From Desulfomonilaceae bacterium (GTDB lineage: Bacteria > Desulfobacterota > Desulfomonilia > Desulfomonilales > Desulfomonilaceae), in assembly GCA_041662605.1 (NCBI GenBank), contig JBAZSD010000008.1, positions 101,608-165,607 of the forward strand: a stretch of DNA of 64,000 nt. Direction: 5' to 3'. Positions 1 through 8,597 of this stretch are shown piece by piece. The position numbers and the translations under genes are program-made. The notes below the pieces were generated by a model. That model ran no database searches, had not been told where the DNA came from, and worked only from the letters and a program-made list of their open reading frames with translations. The first letter of the stretch is position 1. Each line of letters begins with the position of its first letter.

Positions 1-27
1 TGGCCTAAAAAGAAAGTCCCCTTATCG

Positions 28-3000
28 TTGACCCCTAATAACGTCTTTTTCAATACTGTCAATTTTTTGTGTGGATCCAGAGAGCAAGGCGGAATCTACG
101 GTCTGAAAGGTTCCGCTTCAGCATTCTTAATTGCTTCGGCTATTAAACGGAACGTTGGGCCAATTGTATGGGTGCATCCTGATGACGACTCAGCGTCGCG
201 TTCTGCGAATGATCTTAGTTTTTACCTGGGTCTTGATGAAAAAAATTTGAACCGGCTCAGTGATCCGGTTGTCCATTATCCCGAAACACTTGCCGTTCCA
301 TATTCCTCCGGGGCATTTGAGTCGGATGTATGGACCGAACGTATGGCATGCCTGTTTCGTCTTGTGTCATATCCGATCCCCCGGGTTATAACCATAAGCA
401 TCCCCTCTTTGCTCAGGAAAATTATACCTAGAAAAGAATTTGATACTCTGAGCTTCAGCATCTCCGTCGGTCATGAAATTGACAGGGATTTGCTGTGCGC
501 AAATCTTGTTAGGGCCGGGTACTCAAGAGCGCCTCTTGTCGAAGATGTGGGCGACTTTGCTATCAGAGGTTCAATCCTCGATATTTATTCTCCCTTATAT
601 TCCAATCCGATAAGAATCGAACAGATGGGTGACCTCGTTGAATCAATGCGCTTCTTTGACCCATCTAGTCAGAGATCCCTGGATTCCAAATCCGAGATAA
701 TGATCTGCCCTATTCAAATGGCTCCCCCCGATGAAGAAGCTCTTGAGAAAGGACTCGAAGAAATTGTTCGGGTTTGTGAGTCCAGAGGTATTGAAAAGAG
801 GGTTCGACAGGGGTTACTGGACGATTTCAGGCATAGAATAAGATTTCCGGGAGTTGATCTTTACACCTCATATTTCAGAGAGAGCCTTCAATCTTTCCTC
901 GATTACTTGCCGATGGAAACTCTTATTCTCCTTCCGGACAGCGAAACAATTGACCGGTGTTTCGAAGATCATGAACAGGAGGTGTTTCACGGATTTGAAT
1001 CAGCCGTGAACAGTGGTCTTCCTGTTCCGGAACCTGGTTCTTTATACATTTCCAGGGATAACTTTCAGGAGTTGCTTGATTTCTTTCGGGCGGTGGTCAT
1101 GGCCGATCTCGAAACAGAAAAACAGGCCGGTCCAACTTTTCGTATTGTTTGCGATTCCAATGTCGACATAAGACCGGCCGTTATGAAGGACAAAGCATAT
1201 GATCGAGCCATGTCCGGACTCGTTCACATGATGGATGATTGGCGCGACCTTGGAAATGAAGTCTACATAGTGAGCCACACAGAAGGTCAGGCTCAGCGAT
1301 TAATTAAATTGCTAGAGCCGTACAAGGCCAACCTGAACTATCAGGGAACGGCCTTTGAGATGCCGAGCCTCGACTCTTCATCGGCGCCGGGAATCTATCT
1401 TTACGTGGGGCCACTGGCCACCGGTTTTAGAATTCCGGAAATCGGAATTGTTACGGTTACTGAAGAAGAGATTTTTGGTCCTAGAGTCCGGGCTTCGGTA
1501 CGTAAGCACGCTAGAGGCGTGTTCGTCTCTTCGCTGACCGATCTTTCGGAAGGTGAAGCAGTCGTTCACGAGAATTACGGGATTGGCATTTTTAGGGGAC
1601 TGACGTGCAAGGAATTTGATGGGATCGCCGGCGAAGTAATGGTGATCGAGTATGCCGGCGGTGACATACTTTATCATCCTGTTGAACGTTTGCAGTCGAT
1701 TCAGAAATTCATATCCGGGGCTGAAGCGCCTCCGCGAGTGGACAGACTTGGGACCAAAGGGTGGGAAAAAACCAAGGCCAAGATCAAGAAATCTATTCGT
1801 GAAATGGCCAAGGAATTACTTGAAATTTACGCCAGAAGACAGGTCACGTCGAGGCCTCCTTACGCTCCTTGTGACCAGAGTCTGGCTGAATTTGAGGCGT
1901 CTTTTGAATTTGAAGAAACCCCCGACCAGGCCAAAGCCATCCAGGAGGTAATGGAATCTCTCGATTCAGATCGTCCGATGGATCGTTTAATATGCGGCGA
2001 TGTTGGCTATGGGAAGACGGAAATAGCCATAAGAGCCGCCTTCCGAATCATGATGGACGGAAAACAGGTTGCTGTGCTGGTTCCAACTACGGTACTCGCT
2101 CAACAGCATTTCGACACTTTTTCCAAGCGCTTTTCAGGTTATCCAATAAATGTGGAAATGATATCTCGCTTCAGATCCACTACAGAACAAAAAGAAATTT
2201 TGACAAAACTTGAACAGGGCAAAGTCGATCTGATCGTCGGAACTCACCGGCTTCTTCAAAAAGATGTTAGCTTTAAAGATCTCGGTTTATTGGTGTTGGA
2301 TGAAGAACAGAGATTCGGAGTCGCCCATAAGGAGCGTATCAAGAAATACAAGGCTCATGTTGATATCTTGACTCTCACCGCTACCCCAATTCCAAGAACA
2401 CTGAATTTTTCTCTCACCGGAATGAGAGACATGTCCATAATAGAGACTCCTCCTACAAACCGGCACGCGATCAGGACTCATGTTCTTAAGCAATCTGATG
2501 GAGTAATCAGGGAAGCCATAATCAAGGAATTGAACCGGGGTGGCCAGGTATTTTATTTGCATAACAGGGTTCAGAGCATCTATAAACGAGGCTCAGCGCT
2601 TCAGAAGCTGGTTCCTGAAGCCCGGATCGGCGTAGCGCACGGGCAACAAACGGACAATGAACTTGAGAAGGTCATGATAGATTTCATCACCGGCAAAATC
2701 AATGTTCTTGTATGTACAAGTATAATTGAATCTGGTTTGGATATCCCCAGGTCAAACACTATAATCATCGAGCGCGCCGACACTTTCGGGCTCGCTGATT
2801 TGTATCAGTTGAGGGGTCGGGTTGGCCGTTCCAGCGTTAGAGCTTACGCTTACCTGCTCACACCGCCGGAAACACTTATGACCCATGACGCTGTTAAAAG
2901 GCTGGCGGTAATTCAGGAACACTCAGAACTGGGACAAGGTTTCAAGGTTGCCATGCGAGACATGGAAATTAGGGGGGCCGGCAATATTCTAGGGGTGTCT

Positions 3001-3636
3001 CAGTCCGGTCATGTTAATCAGGTCGGTTATGAAATGTATCTTCAACTCCTCGAAGAAGCGGTTCTAGAAATAAAGGGTGAGGAACCGGAAACCAAAATTG
3101 ATCCGGAGATAAATCTCAAGATTGAGGCGTACATTCCTGATGATTATGTACCTGAAGCCAACCAGAGAATGAATTTTTACAAGAGGTTATCGAGAGCTTC
3201 CAGTAGAAATGAGATCGATGGAATCGAGGAAGAAATAGTTGATCTGTACGGCCGAACACCTACTCAGGTGAACTCGCTGTTGATTATTATGGCTATTCGG
3301 CTGATCATGAAAGAACTTCGCGTCTCGAAACTGGACTATAGTAAAGAACAGTTGATCATATCTTTCGATCCGTCAACTAACATGAGGCCGGAATCTCTTA
3401 TTCAATGGGTTCAGAAAAAACCAAAATCTCGTCTGGCGCCCGGAGACAAAATCCTGTATCAGATAGGATCTGTTGAGTCTACGGAAAGAGCTACCGCGAG
3501 TTTGAGCGTGCTACGAGATTTAATCGCCTTGACAAACGAACCGGATATAGATCGCACGAACACCACGCCGCAATCCGGAGAATCTAGAGTCAAATATAAA
3601 TTCTTTAAAAAAAGAGCTTTTGGAACAAAACAATGA
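28..3636 (+). CDS. mfd: Transcription-repair coupling factor Mfd
   Basis: Mfd is the ATP-driven translocase that pushes stalled RNA polymerase off damaged DNA and recruits UvrA. The order of domains is complete: UvrB-like N-terminal module (about residues 1-330), CarD-like polymerase-interaction domain beginning near residue 508 (EGEAVVHENYGIG), then the RecG-like motor with Walker A GDVGYGKT (about 657-664), the DEEQ box (about 758-761), TLTATPIPRTL, and the RGRVGRS motif VI, followed by the TRCF C-terminal domain. The length of about 1200 aa is normal to slightly long. The start given is a TTG; no in-frame stop lies between it and the left edge of the window, so the true start may be upstream and outside. 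The stop overlaps the next ATG by 4 bp (ATGA), so the surA-like gene is probably co-transcribed. Confidence 0.93.
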   Translation: MTPNNVFFNTVNFLCGSREQGGIYGLKGSASAFLIASAIKRNVGPIVWVHPDDDSASRSANDLSFYLGLDEKNLNRLSDPVVHYPETLAVPYSSGAFESDVWTERMACLFRLVSYPIPRVITISIPSLLRKIIPRKEFDTLSFSISVGHEIDRDLLCANLVRAGYSRAPLVEDVGDFAIRGSILDIYSPLYSNPIRIEQMGDLVESMRFFDPSSQRSLDSKSEIMICPIQMAPPDEEALEKGLEEIVRVCESRGIEKRVRQGLLDDFRHRIRFPGVDLYTSYFRESLQSFLDYLPMETLILLPDSETIDRCFEDHEQEVFHGFESAVNSGLPVPEPGSLYISRDNFQELLDFFRAVVMADLETEKQAGPTFRIVCDSNVDIRPAVMKDKAYDRAMSGLVHMMDDWRDLGNEVYIVSHTEGQAQRLIKLLEPYKANLNYQGTAFEMPSLDSSSAPGIYLYVGPLATGFRIPEIGIVTVTEEEIFGPRVRASVRKHARGVFVSSLTDLSEGEAVVHENYGIGIFRGLTCKEFDGIAGEVMVIEYAGGDILYHPVERLQSIQKFISGAEAPPRVDRLGTKGWEKTKAKIKKSIREMAKELLEIYARRQVTSRPPYAPCDQSLAEFEASFEFEETPDQAKAIQEVMESLDSDRPMDRLICGDVGYGKTEIAIRAAFRIMMDGKQVAVLVPTTVLAQQHFDTFSKRFSGYPINVEMISRFRSTTEQKEILTKLEQGKVDLIVGTHRLLQKDVSFKDLGLLVLDEEQRFGVAHKERIKKYKAHVDILTLTATPIPRTLNFSLTGMRDMSIIETPPTNRHAIRTHVLKQSDGVIREAIIKELNRGGQVFYLHNRVQSIYKRGSALQKLVPEARIGVAHGQQTDNELEKVMIDFITGKINVLVCTSIIESGLDIPRSNTIIIERADTFGLADLYQLRGRVGRSSVRAYAYLLTPPETLMTHDAVKRLAVIQEHSELGQGFKVAMRDMEIRGAGNILGVSQSGHVNQVGYEMYLQLLEEAVLEIKGEEPETKIDPEINLKIEAYIPDDYVPEANQRMNFYKRLSRASSRNEIDGIEEEIVDLYGRTPTQVNSLLIIMAIRLIMKELRVSKLDYSKEQLIISFDPSTNMRPESLIQWVQKKPKSRLAPGDKILYQIGSVESTERATASLSVLRDLIALTNEPDIDRTNTTPQSGESRVKYKFFKKRAFGTKQ

Positions 3637-4904
3637 AATCTAAGTTTATCCTGATTTGTCTTTATTCCGTTTTTGGTTTTTTCGTCTTTCAGAAAACGGT
3701 TCTCGCCGCCGGTTACTCGGATAGAATAGCGGCTATAGTAAACTCAGACGTGATCCTGGAGTCTGATGTAAAAAAGCAGAAACAGCCATTGATAAGAAGT
3801 TTGGTGAATTTGCCTCTGGGGATTGTCCCCCCTGGAAAATGGCCGACTGAAAGAGAAATTCTGGATGAACTCGTAGTCATTCACCTTTTGGAACAAGAAG
3901 CCACGAAAAAAGGAATCACTCTGGATGATAAAGCGGTTGACGCGAGTATAGATTCCATAAAGAAACGTAACAACTTGACGGATGAACAGTTCGTGCTTTT
4001 CCTCGCGGCCAACGGACTTAGTTTCGCGAACTACAAACAGTTGATGACTCGACAATACCGGTTGACCAAACTGATTGATTCGGAGGTCACCAGAAAAACA
4101 CCCATTAGCGAGGAAGACGCCGAGAAATATTACAAAAAGCATGAATCTGAAATTAATCAGGAATACCAAAAGCTTCTCGAGAGTATGGCTCCTCCCGCGC
4201 CGCCTGAAGAAGAATCCAAACCTAATATTCCTACCGAAGAAAAGGTCTTTCTTGGAGGAAAGATCAGGCTTCGCCAAATAACCCTTAAAGTTGGAGGCGG
4301 GAAAAAACCTAAAGATGTCCAGCGGGTCATGGAAACTGCCAAGACAGTATACCAAAAAGCTCAGACTGGAGAGGACTTCAGTAAACTGGCCAAGAAATAT
4401 TCTCAGGATAATTTAGCAAAAAGTGGAGGTGATCTCGGATTCATGGATTACAAGGACATGGTTCCACAACTCCAGAAAATGGTCCAACACATGAAGGTCG
4501 GAGATATGACCCCTCCCTTGAGGACCGCGGATTCGTTTCTTATGTTTTATCTTGATGACGCGAAGAATCGGAAGGAAAAGAGTCTACCGATTCCCGAAAA
4601 AACGCGTAAGGAACTCGAAAAGCGATGGAAACAGGAATACGAAAAGAGGTTAGCGGCCAAGAAATCGCAGACGACCCAGAAACGTGAACAAGAGAGTATG
4701 AATGCTGAAGTTAATCAAAATATCTCTCCTGAAGATTCAAAGAAAATTAAATCTTTGGGTATTTTGACCCCTGAAGAAATCAAAGATTATTCAAAGGTTC
4801 GCAATAAAGTCATTACCATTCTAAGAACCGAATTGATACAATCACGGATGAAAGATTGGATTGACGAACTTAAACGCAATTCCATAATCGAAGTAAAACT
4901 TTGA
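3633..4904 (+). CDS. SurA-like periplasmic peptidyl-prolyl isomerase/chaperone
   Basis: This is an exported parvulin-type chaperone that should help outer-membrane proteins fold. A signal peptide is visible at residues 1-25 (hydrophobic core, then VLAAG). The following stretch DRIAAIVNSDVILESDV is the typical start of the SurA N-terminal domain. One PpiC domain lies at about residues 205-305 (KIRLRQITLKV, then GEDFSKLAKKYS and SGGDLGFMDY). Classical SurA of similar length has two parvulin domains; here the rest is a Pro/Glu-rich linker (about 180-205) and a Lys/Glu-rich helical C-terminus that ends in a SurA-like helix. The start ATG overlaps the mfd stop by 4 bp, which indicates translational coupling. 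It could also be called a general PpiC-type isomerase; the SurA label follows from its N-terminal domain. Confidence 0.83.
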   Translation: MKSKFILICLYSVFGFFVFQKTVLAAGYSDRIAAIVNSDVILESDVKKQKQPLIRSLVNLPLGIVPPGKWPTEREILDELVVIHLLEQEATKKGITLDDKAVDASIDSIKKRNNLTDEQFVLFLAANGLSFANYKQLMTRQYRLTKLIDSEVTRKTPISEEDAEKYYKKHESEINQEYQKLLESMAPPAPPEEESKPNIPTEEKVFLGGKIRLRQITLKVGGGKKPKDVQRVMETAKTVYQKAQTGEDFSKLAKKYSQDNLAKSGGDLGFMDYKDMVPQLQKMVQHMKVGDMTPPLRTADSFLMFYLDDAKNRKEKSLPIPEKTRKELEKRWKQEYEKRLAAKKSQTTQKREQESMNAEVNQNISPEDSKKIKSLGILTPEEIKDYSKVRNKVITILRTELIQSRMKDWIDELKRNSIIEVKL

Positions 4905-5033
4905 AAAAGTGTCAATTCTGTTTTCTTGTAAAATTTAGGGAAAGTCCCGCCCGCTGGTTGGTTAATGTCGCGTTCGGCGCCTCCCTGTCTTTTTTTTGAT
5001 TTTACTGTCCAGAAAGTCCGGATCGAAATTTAG

Positions 5034-6068
5034 ATGCTGTTCAACTTTATAGCCTCAAGAGTCTCAAGAGATTTGGCCATAGATCTGGGTACAGCCAATA
5101 CCCTGGTCTATAGCCGCGGTTCCGGCATAGTGGTTGACGAACCTTCTGTTGTAGCTATTAGAAAAAGAGACAAGAGAATCTCGGAAGTCTGGGTTGGCGT
5201 TGACGCAAAGAAGATGATTGGAAAGGTGCCGGAATCGATAGAAGTATACAGGCCGTTGAGGGACGGTGTCATAGCCAATTTTGAAATTGCAAGCCTTATG
5301 CTGAAATTTTTTATCCAGAAGGCTCACGGCAGAAAGGCTTTTGTCCGCCCCAGGGTCATAATTTCGGTTCCGTCCGGTGTAACTCCTGTAGAAAGAAGAG
5401 CTGTAAGAGACGCTACTTTGAATGCAGGAGCGGGCGAGGTCTTTGTGATAGAGGAGGCCATGGCTGCTGCAATGGGCGCAGGCCTGCCTGTTACCGAACC
5501 GATGAGCAACATGATTGTGGATATTGGCGGGGGGACGACAGAAGTCGCAATTATCAGCCTTACGGGGGTCGTTTATAGCAATTCGATCAAAATTGCTGGC
5601 GACAAACTGGATTCGGACATCCTGAACTTTGTAAGAAAAAATTACAGTATACTGATTGGCGCCTCAACTGCCGAACAAATCAAAATGCTCATTGGTCGGG
5701 CTTATATTGAAGATGATCAGGAAGATGAAATTGATATCAAAGGTCGAGACTTAATGGACGGGATACCCAAAACCATTACCATAAACTCCAGTGAAATCAC
5801 CATGGCAATCATGGATTCAGTCAACACCATCGTGGACAGCGTCAAATCAGCCCTCGAGCAGTGCCCTCCGGAGTTGGCGGCGGATATAATTGATACGGGA
5901 ATAGTGCTTACGGGCGGAGGAGCGCTATTGAAAAACCTCGATGTAAGAGTTAAGCGTGAAATAGGAGTTCCCGTTGTGGTGCCTGACGATCCATTGACAA
6001 CTGTTGTTAGAGGGGCGGGCATGATGCTGGAAGACATCGAATTACTAAGAGAAATCGCCAATAACTGA
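5034..6068 (+). CDS. mreB: Rod shape-determining protein MreB
   Basis: MreB is the actin-like ATPase that forms membrane-bound filaments and guides the elongasome. The actin-fold phosphate loops are visible: DLGTANTLVY near residue 17, DIGGGTTEVAII in the middle, and LTGGGALLKNLD near the C-terminus. The N-terminus MLFNFIASRVSRDL is a plausible amphipathic membrane helix. The length of 344 aa is normal. mreC, mreD and the PBP2/RodA pair, which often follow, are absent; the next gene is convergent and begins only 9 bp after the mreB stop. A 129-bp gap separates it from the surA-like gene. I found no convincing promoter there, only a TAAAAT box without a matching -35. Confidence 0.95.
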   Translation: MLFNFIASRVSRDLAIDLGTANTLVYSRGSGIVVDEPSVVAIRKRDKRISEVWVGVDAKKMIGKVPESIEVYRPLRDGVIANFEIASLMLKFFIQKAHGRKAFVRPRVIISVPSGVTPVERRAVRDATLNAGAGEVFVIEEAMAAAMGAGLPVTEPMSNMIVDIGGGTTEVAIISLTGVVYSNSIKIAGDKLDSDILNFVRKNYSILIGASTAEQIKMLIGRAYIEDDQEDEIDIKGRDLMDGIPKTITINSSEITMAIMDSVNTIVDSVKSALEQCPPELAADIIDTGIVLTGGGALLKNLDVRVKREIGVPVVVPDDPLTTVVRGAGMMLEDIELLREIANN

Positions 6069-6072
6069 TAGT

Positions 6073-6087
6073 AAAACCTAGGGTTTT
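6073..6087. terminator. Possible short bidirectional terminator between convergent genes
   Basis: Six perfect pairs (AAAACC with GGTTTT) around a three-base loop sit in the 9-bp gap between mreB and the convergent binding-protein gene and overlap that gene's stop. A-rich and T-rich flanks make it usable on either strand, but the stem is short and A/T-heavy, so it is weak. Confidence 0.35.
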
Positions 6088-7139
6088 TCTGGGATCGGCT
6101 GGCTGCCGTAAATCTGGTTCGTCGTGTAGAGCCCACCCTTGATAAGTGTTTCGTTGATGTTGTTTCTAGTGACTAGTTTTACGGGAGTGACTATGGTGGG
6201 GACCTCCATAGTTCCATTGTTAACCATTTTATCAGGTTTGATTATTTCGGTTATCTTCTTTCCTGGATTCCTCGCAAGTTTGACAGCGACCTCTGCGGCC
6301 TTTTCCGCCAATGGGTCGATCATCTTCCACACATCTACGGCCTGTCTTCCTTTGACGATGTATCTGATGTTGACAAGATCAGCGTCGGCTCCAGCAACGA
6401 ACACACGGTCAACATGATCCAATCCTCGCTCTTTCAGCGCTGCAATCACCCCTGTGGCAAGCCCGTCATTGTTGCAAATGAACGCGTCCACCTGGGCGCC
6501 GAATTTGGCGAGGACATCCTCCGTGGTTTTTTGCGCTCTGGCAGGGTCCCAATTCTTGTGCGTCTCCTGGATCACTAGATCCAGGCCTTTGTTGGCCCTG
6601 AGGACCTCAACGGCTCCTTCACTCATGAAGAATACGTTGGAGTCACCCGGTTGCCCCATTATGAGCGCCACCTTGCCTTCCACTTTGCCTGCCTTTCTGG
6701 CTTTAAACCACTTCACAAGGGCCTCACTCTGCAGCTTTCCCACCGCCCAACTGTCCTGCATGACCATGACGTCCAGCGGGCTGTTCATTGGAAGACTGTC
6801 ATACCCCACAACCCTAACCCCTCGCTGGTGCGCCATGGTAACAAGAATGGCGGCAGTCCCCGTGTTAACCGGCTGCAACACAATCACCTTAACCCCGTTA
6901 GCCAGCATATTTTCGAATCTGGTGACCTGCTCCATTTCGCTGTTATAACATGAATCAAAAAGTGGGATCGCCCCCAACGCTTTGGCCTTGGCCAAGAACA
7001 CGCTCCTGTCTTTTTGGTAGCGTTTCTCCTGCATGGTTTTCAGGATAAAACCTATCTTGACCTTGTCAGATGCGTAGACCGGACATGAGAGCATTATCGT
7101 GAGCGCCAAGATCACTACAACAATGGAACCGTTTTTCAT
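6078..7139 (-). CDS. Sugar-type ABC transporter periplasmic binding protein (XylF/RbsB-like)
   Basis: This is a periplasmic solute-binding protein of the Peripla_BP_4 type, closest in feel to D-xylose-binding XylF. A signal peptide is seen at residues 1-23 (MKNGSIVVVILALTIML, then VYAS). The mature start VKIGFILKTMQEKRYQKD, then VIVLQPVNTGTAA, RVVGYDSL and ICNNDGLATGVIAAL are typical of this family. The length of 353 aa fits. No permease or ATPase gene is next to it, so it is an orphan binding protein. It could serve a transporter elsewhere or act as a sensor partner. It lies 100 bp downstream of another binding-protein gene on the same strand. The real ligand cannot be read from the sequence. 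Confidence 0.82.
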   Translation of the reverse strand: MKNGSIVVVILALTIMLSCPVYASDKVKIGFILKTMQEKRYQKDRSVFLAKAKALGAIPLFDSCYNSEMEQVTRFENMLANGVKVIVLQPVNTGTAAILVTMAHQRGVRVVGYDSLPMNSPLDVMVMQDSWAVGKLQSEALVKWFKARKAGKVEGKVALIMGQPGDSNVFFMSEGAVEVLRANKGLDLVIQETHKNWDPARAQKTTEDVLAKFGAQVDAFICNNDGLATGVIAALKERGLDHVDRVFVAGADADLVNIRYIVKGRQAVDVWKMIDPLAEKAAEVAVKLARNPGKKITEIIKPDKMVNNGTMEVPTIVTPVKLVTRNNINETLIKGGLYTTNQIYGSQPIPEKP

Positions 7140-7239
7140 CTGGATACCTGCAAGGATCGCATCTTATATTAATACACTGAGACCTTTTCGGCTGCTTGTC
7201 CCTATGCGGGGGAAATGGCAAAATTCAATTTTTGTTCAT

Positions 7240-8433
7240 TTACGGTCCTGAGGACCATGGCGGGATCGGATAAACATACTGCTCTGACGCAAATTCTTTG
7301 GGCCAAACAATTTCCAATGTCCCGCCCAGCCACTGACTGAGGAAAGTACGCACGGAATTCTGCTGTGTCATCTTGCCTTCGGACACAAAGCGGACCGGTC
7401 CGAATACCGTTTGCGTGTCAGTTGCGGTTAAAGCCTGCCGGACACCGCTAGGAGTCAAAGAGGGTGTACGATTGAAAGCATCAGCAATCACCTGCATGCA
7501 AGCATATGCCTGAGCGCCGTGGTAGTCGGTGGACGACAGAAATCGTAAGACGTAATCGTCAAAGTATTTCTGAGCGCCGGCATAAGGCAACCGAGGGCTC
7601 CATAAGTCAACGGAAAAAACGTGGTCAGAAGCTCCTCCAGCGACCAGCATGAACTGTGAAATCGTGAAACCCTGGGCAGTTCCGGCAAAAATCTTCGGGG
7701 TAAGATTCAATTCCTGTGACTGACGCATCAAAAGAGCGCCCTCAATTGGCAAGGAACACATGAAAACGACATCGGGCTTGGAATTTCTTACTTTGATTAG
7801 CATCGGCCGGAAATCTGTCGAACCAATCTGAAAAATCTCTCGAGCGACGATTTTCCCCCCTGTCTTCTGAAAAGCTTTCGCAAACCGATTTGCGGCTTCC
7901 CTGCCAAAAAGGGAATTCTCGCAGACAAGAGCCAACGTCTGAGGATTTACGACTTTTTCCAAGAACGACAATAATGGCCCAAAATAGTGGCTCAAGGGGG
8001 GGCCGATCCGAAACACATATTCCCATCCCTGCTCAGTTATTTCGTCTACGCAACCGGAAGTGATCAGGAATGGAACTTTTTTCTGTTCAGCAACTGCAGC
8101 TATAGCCCAGCCGGCTTCAGAACGAGACGCCCCTGTCAAAACAAGAACTCCGTCCTCGGAAATCAGTTTTTCCGCCGCCGATCCAGCGAGGTCGGGTTGG
8201 CCATTGTCGTCTTCGACAATGATCGCCACTTGGCGCCCATTAACACCGCCGGCCTTGTTGATCTCGTCCACAGCTAGAAGAAACGAGTTCCGCTGAATTT
8301 CTCCGAACCTTGCCTGGGCTCCGGTCATCGAAAGCACTACACCGACCTTCAAAGCGGCAGTTGGGTTTTCTGCTCGACACGTCATCGGAACTAAAACAAG
8401 GCTGATGGCAATCCAGGAAACGATCATTTTCAT
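7240..8433 (-). CDS. Branched-chain amino-acid/amide ABC transporter periplasmic binding protein
   Basis: A periplasmic type-I binding protein of the LivJ/LivK (Peripla_BP_6) family. A signal peptide is visible (MKMIVSWIAISLVLVPMTCRA), followed by LKVGVVLSMTGAQARFGE, DEINKAGGVNGRQVAIIVEDDNGQP, and TGASRSEAGWAIA. The length of 397 aa is usual. No Liv permease or ATPase lies beside it; the only complete Liv operon in the window is about 50 kb away. It is divergent from the HlyD gene, with about 165 bp between the start codons. Many members of this family in Desulfobacterota bind ligands other than branched-chain amino acids, so the substrate is open. A link to the peptide cluster next door is possible but unsupported. 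Confidence 0.82.
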   Translation of the reverse strand: MKMIVSWIAISLVLVPMTCRAENPTAALKVGVVLSMTGAQARFGEIQRNSFLLAVDEINKAGGVNGRQVAIIVEDDNGQPDLAGSAAEKLISEDGVLVLTGASRSEAGWAIAAVAEQKKVPFLITSGCVDEITEQGWEYVFRIGPPLSHYFGPLLSFLEKVVNPQTLALVCENSLFGREAANRFAKAFQKTGGKIVAREIFQIGSTDFRPMLIKVRNSKPDVVFMCSLPIEGALLMRQSQELNLTPKIFAGTAQGFTISQFMLVAGGASDHVFSVDLWSPRLPYAGAQKYFDDYVLRFLSSTDYHGAQAYACMQVIADAFNRTPSLTPSGVRQALTATDTQTVFGPVRFVSEGKMTQQNSVRTFLSQWLGGTLEIVWPKEFASEQYVYPIPPWSSGP

Positions 8434-8528
8434 GGCCGGTCACCAAGTCATCAAAAGCGGAGAGTTGTGATTACCTGTGTATGCTTCATCAGAGACTATC
8501 AGCAACACATGAATTGTCAAGGGGCCGA

Positions 8529-8557
8529 TTTCCAAACGGTCAGGAATCGTGTATACT
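8529..8557 (+). promoter_or_regulatory. Predicted sigma-70 promoter of the export operon
   Basis: A -35 box TTTCCA (4 of 6) at 8529-8534 and a -10 box TATACT (5 of 6) at 8552-8557 are separated by exactly 17 bp. Transcription would start near 8564. That is inside the longest open frame of the HlyD gene but upstream of the ATG at 8598, so it supports the shorter start. Confidence 0.55.
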
Positions 8558-8597
8558 ATGGTGGGTAGTGCTTTACGGAGGAGCAGCGGGATTTCTC

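Noticed and set aside
3744..4355. 203-aa open frame on the minus strand inside the surA-like gene
   Set aside because: It is antisense to a well-supported exported chaperone, has no recognisable domain, and its composition is that of a reverse-frame shadow.
4906..4934. Possible mreB promoter with TAAAAT at 4929-4934
   Set aside because: No acceptable -35 box 16-18 bp upstream; the nearest TTGAAA is 22 bp away.
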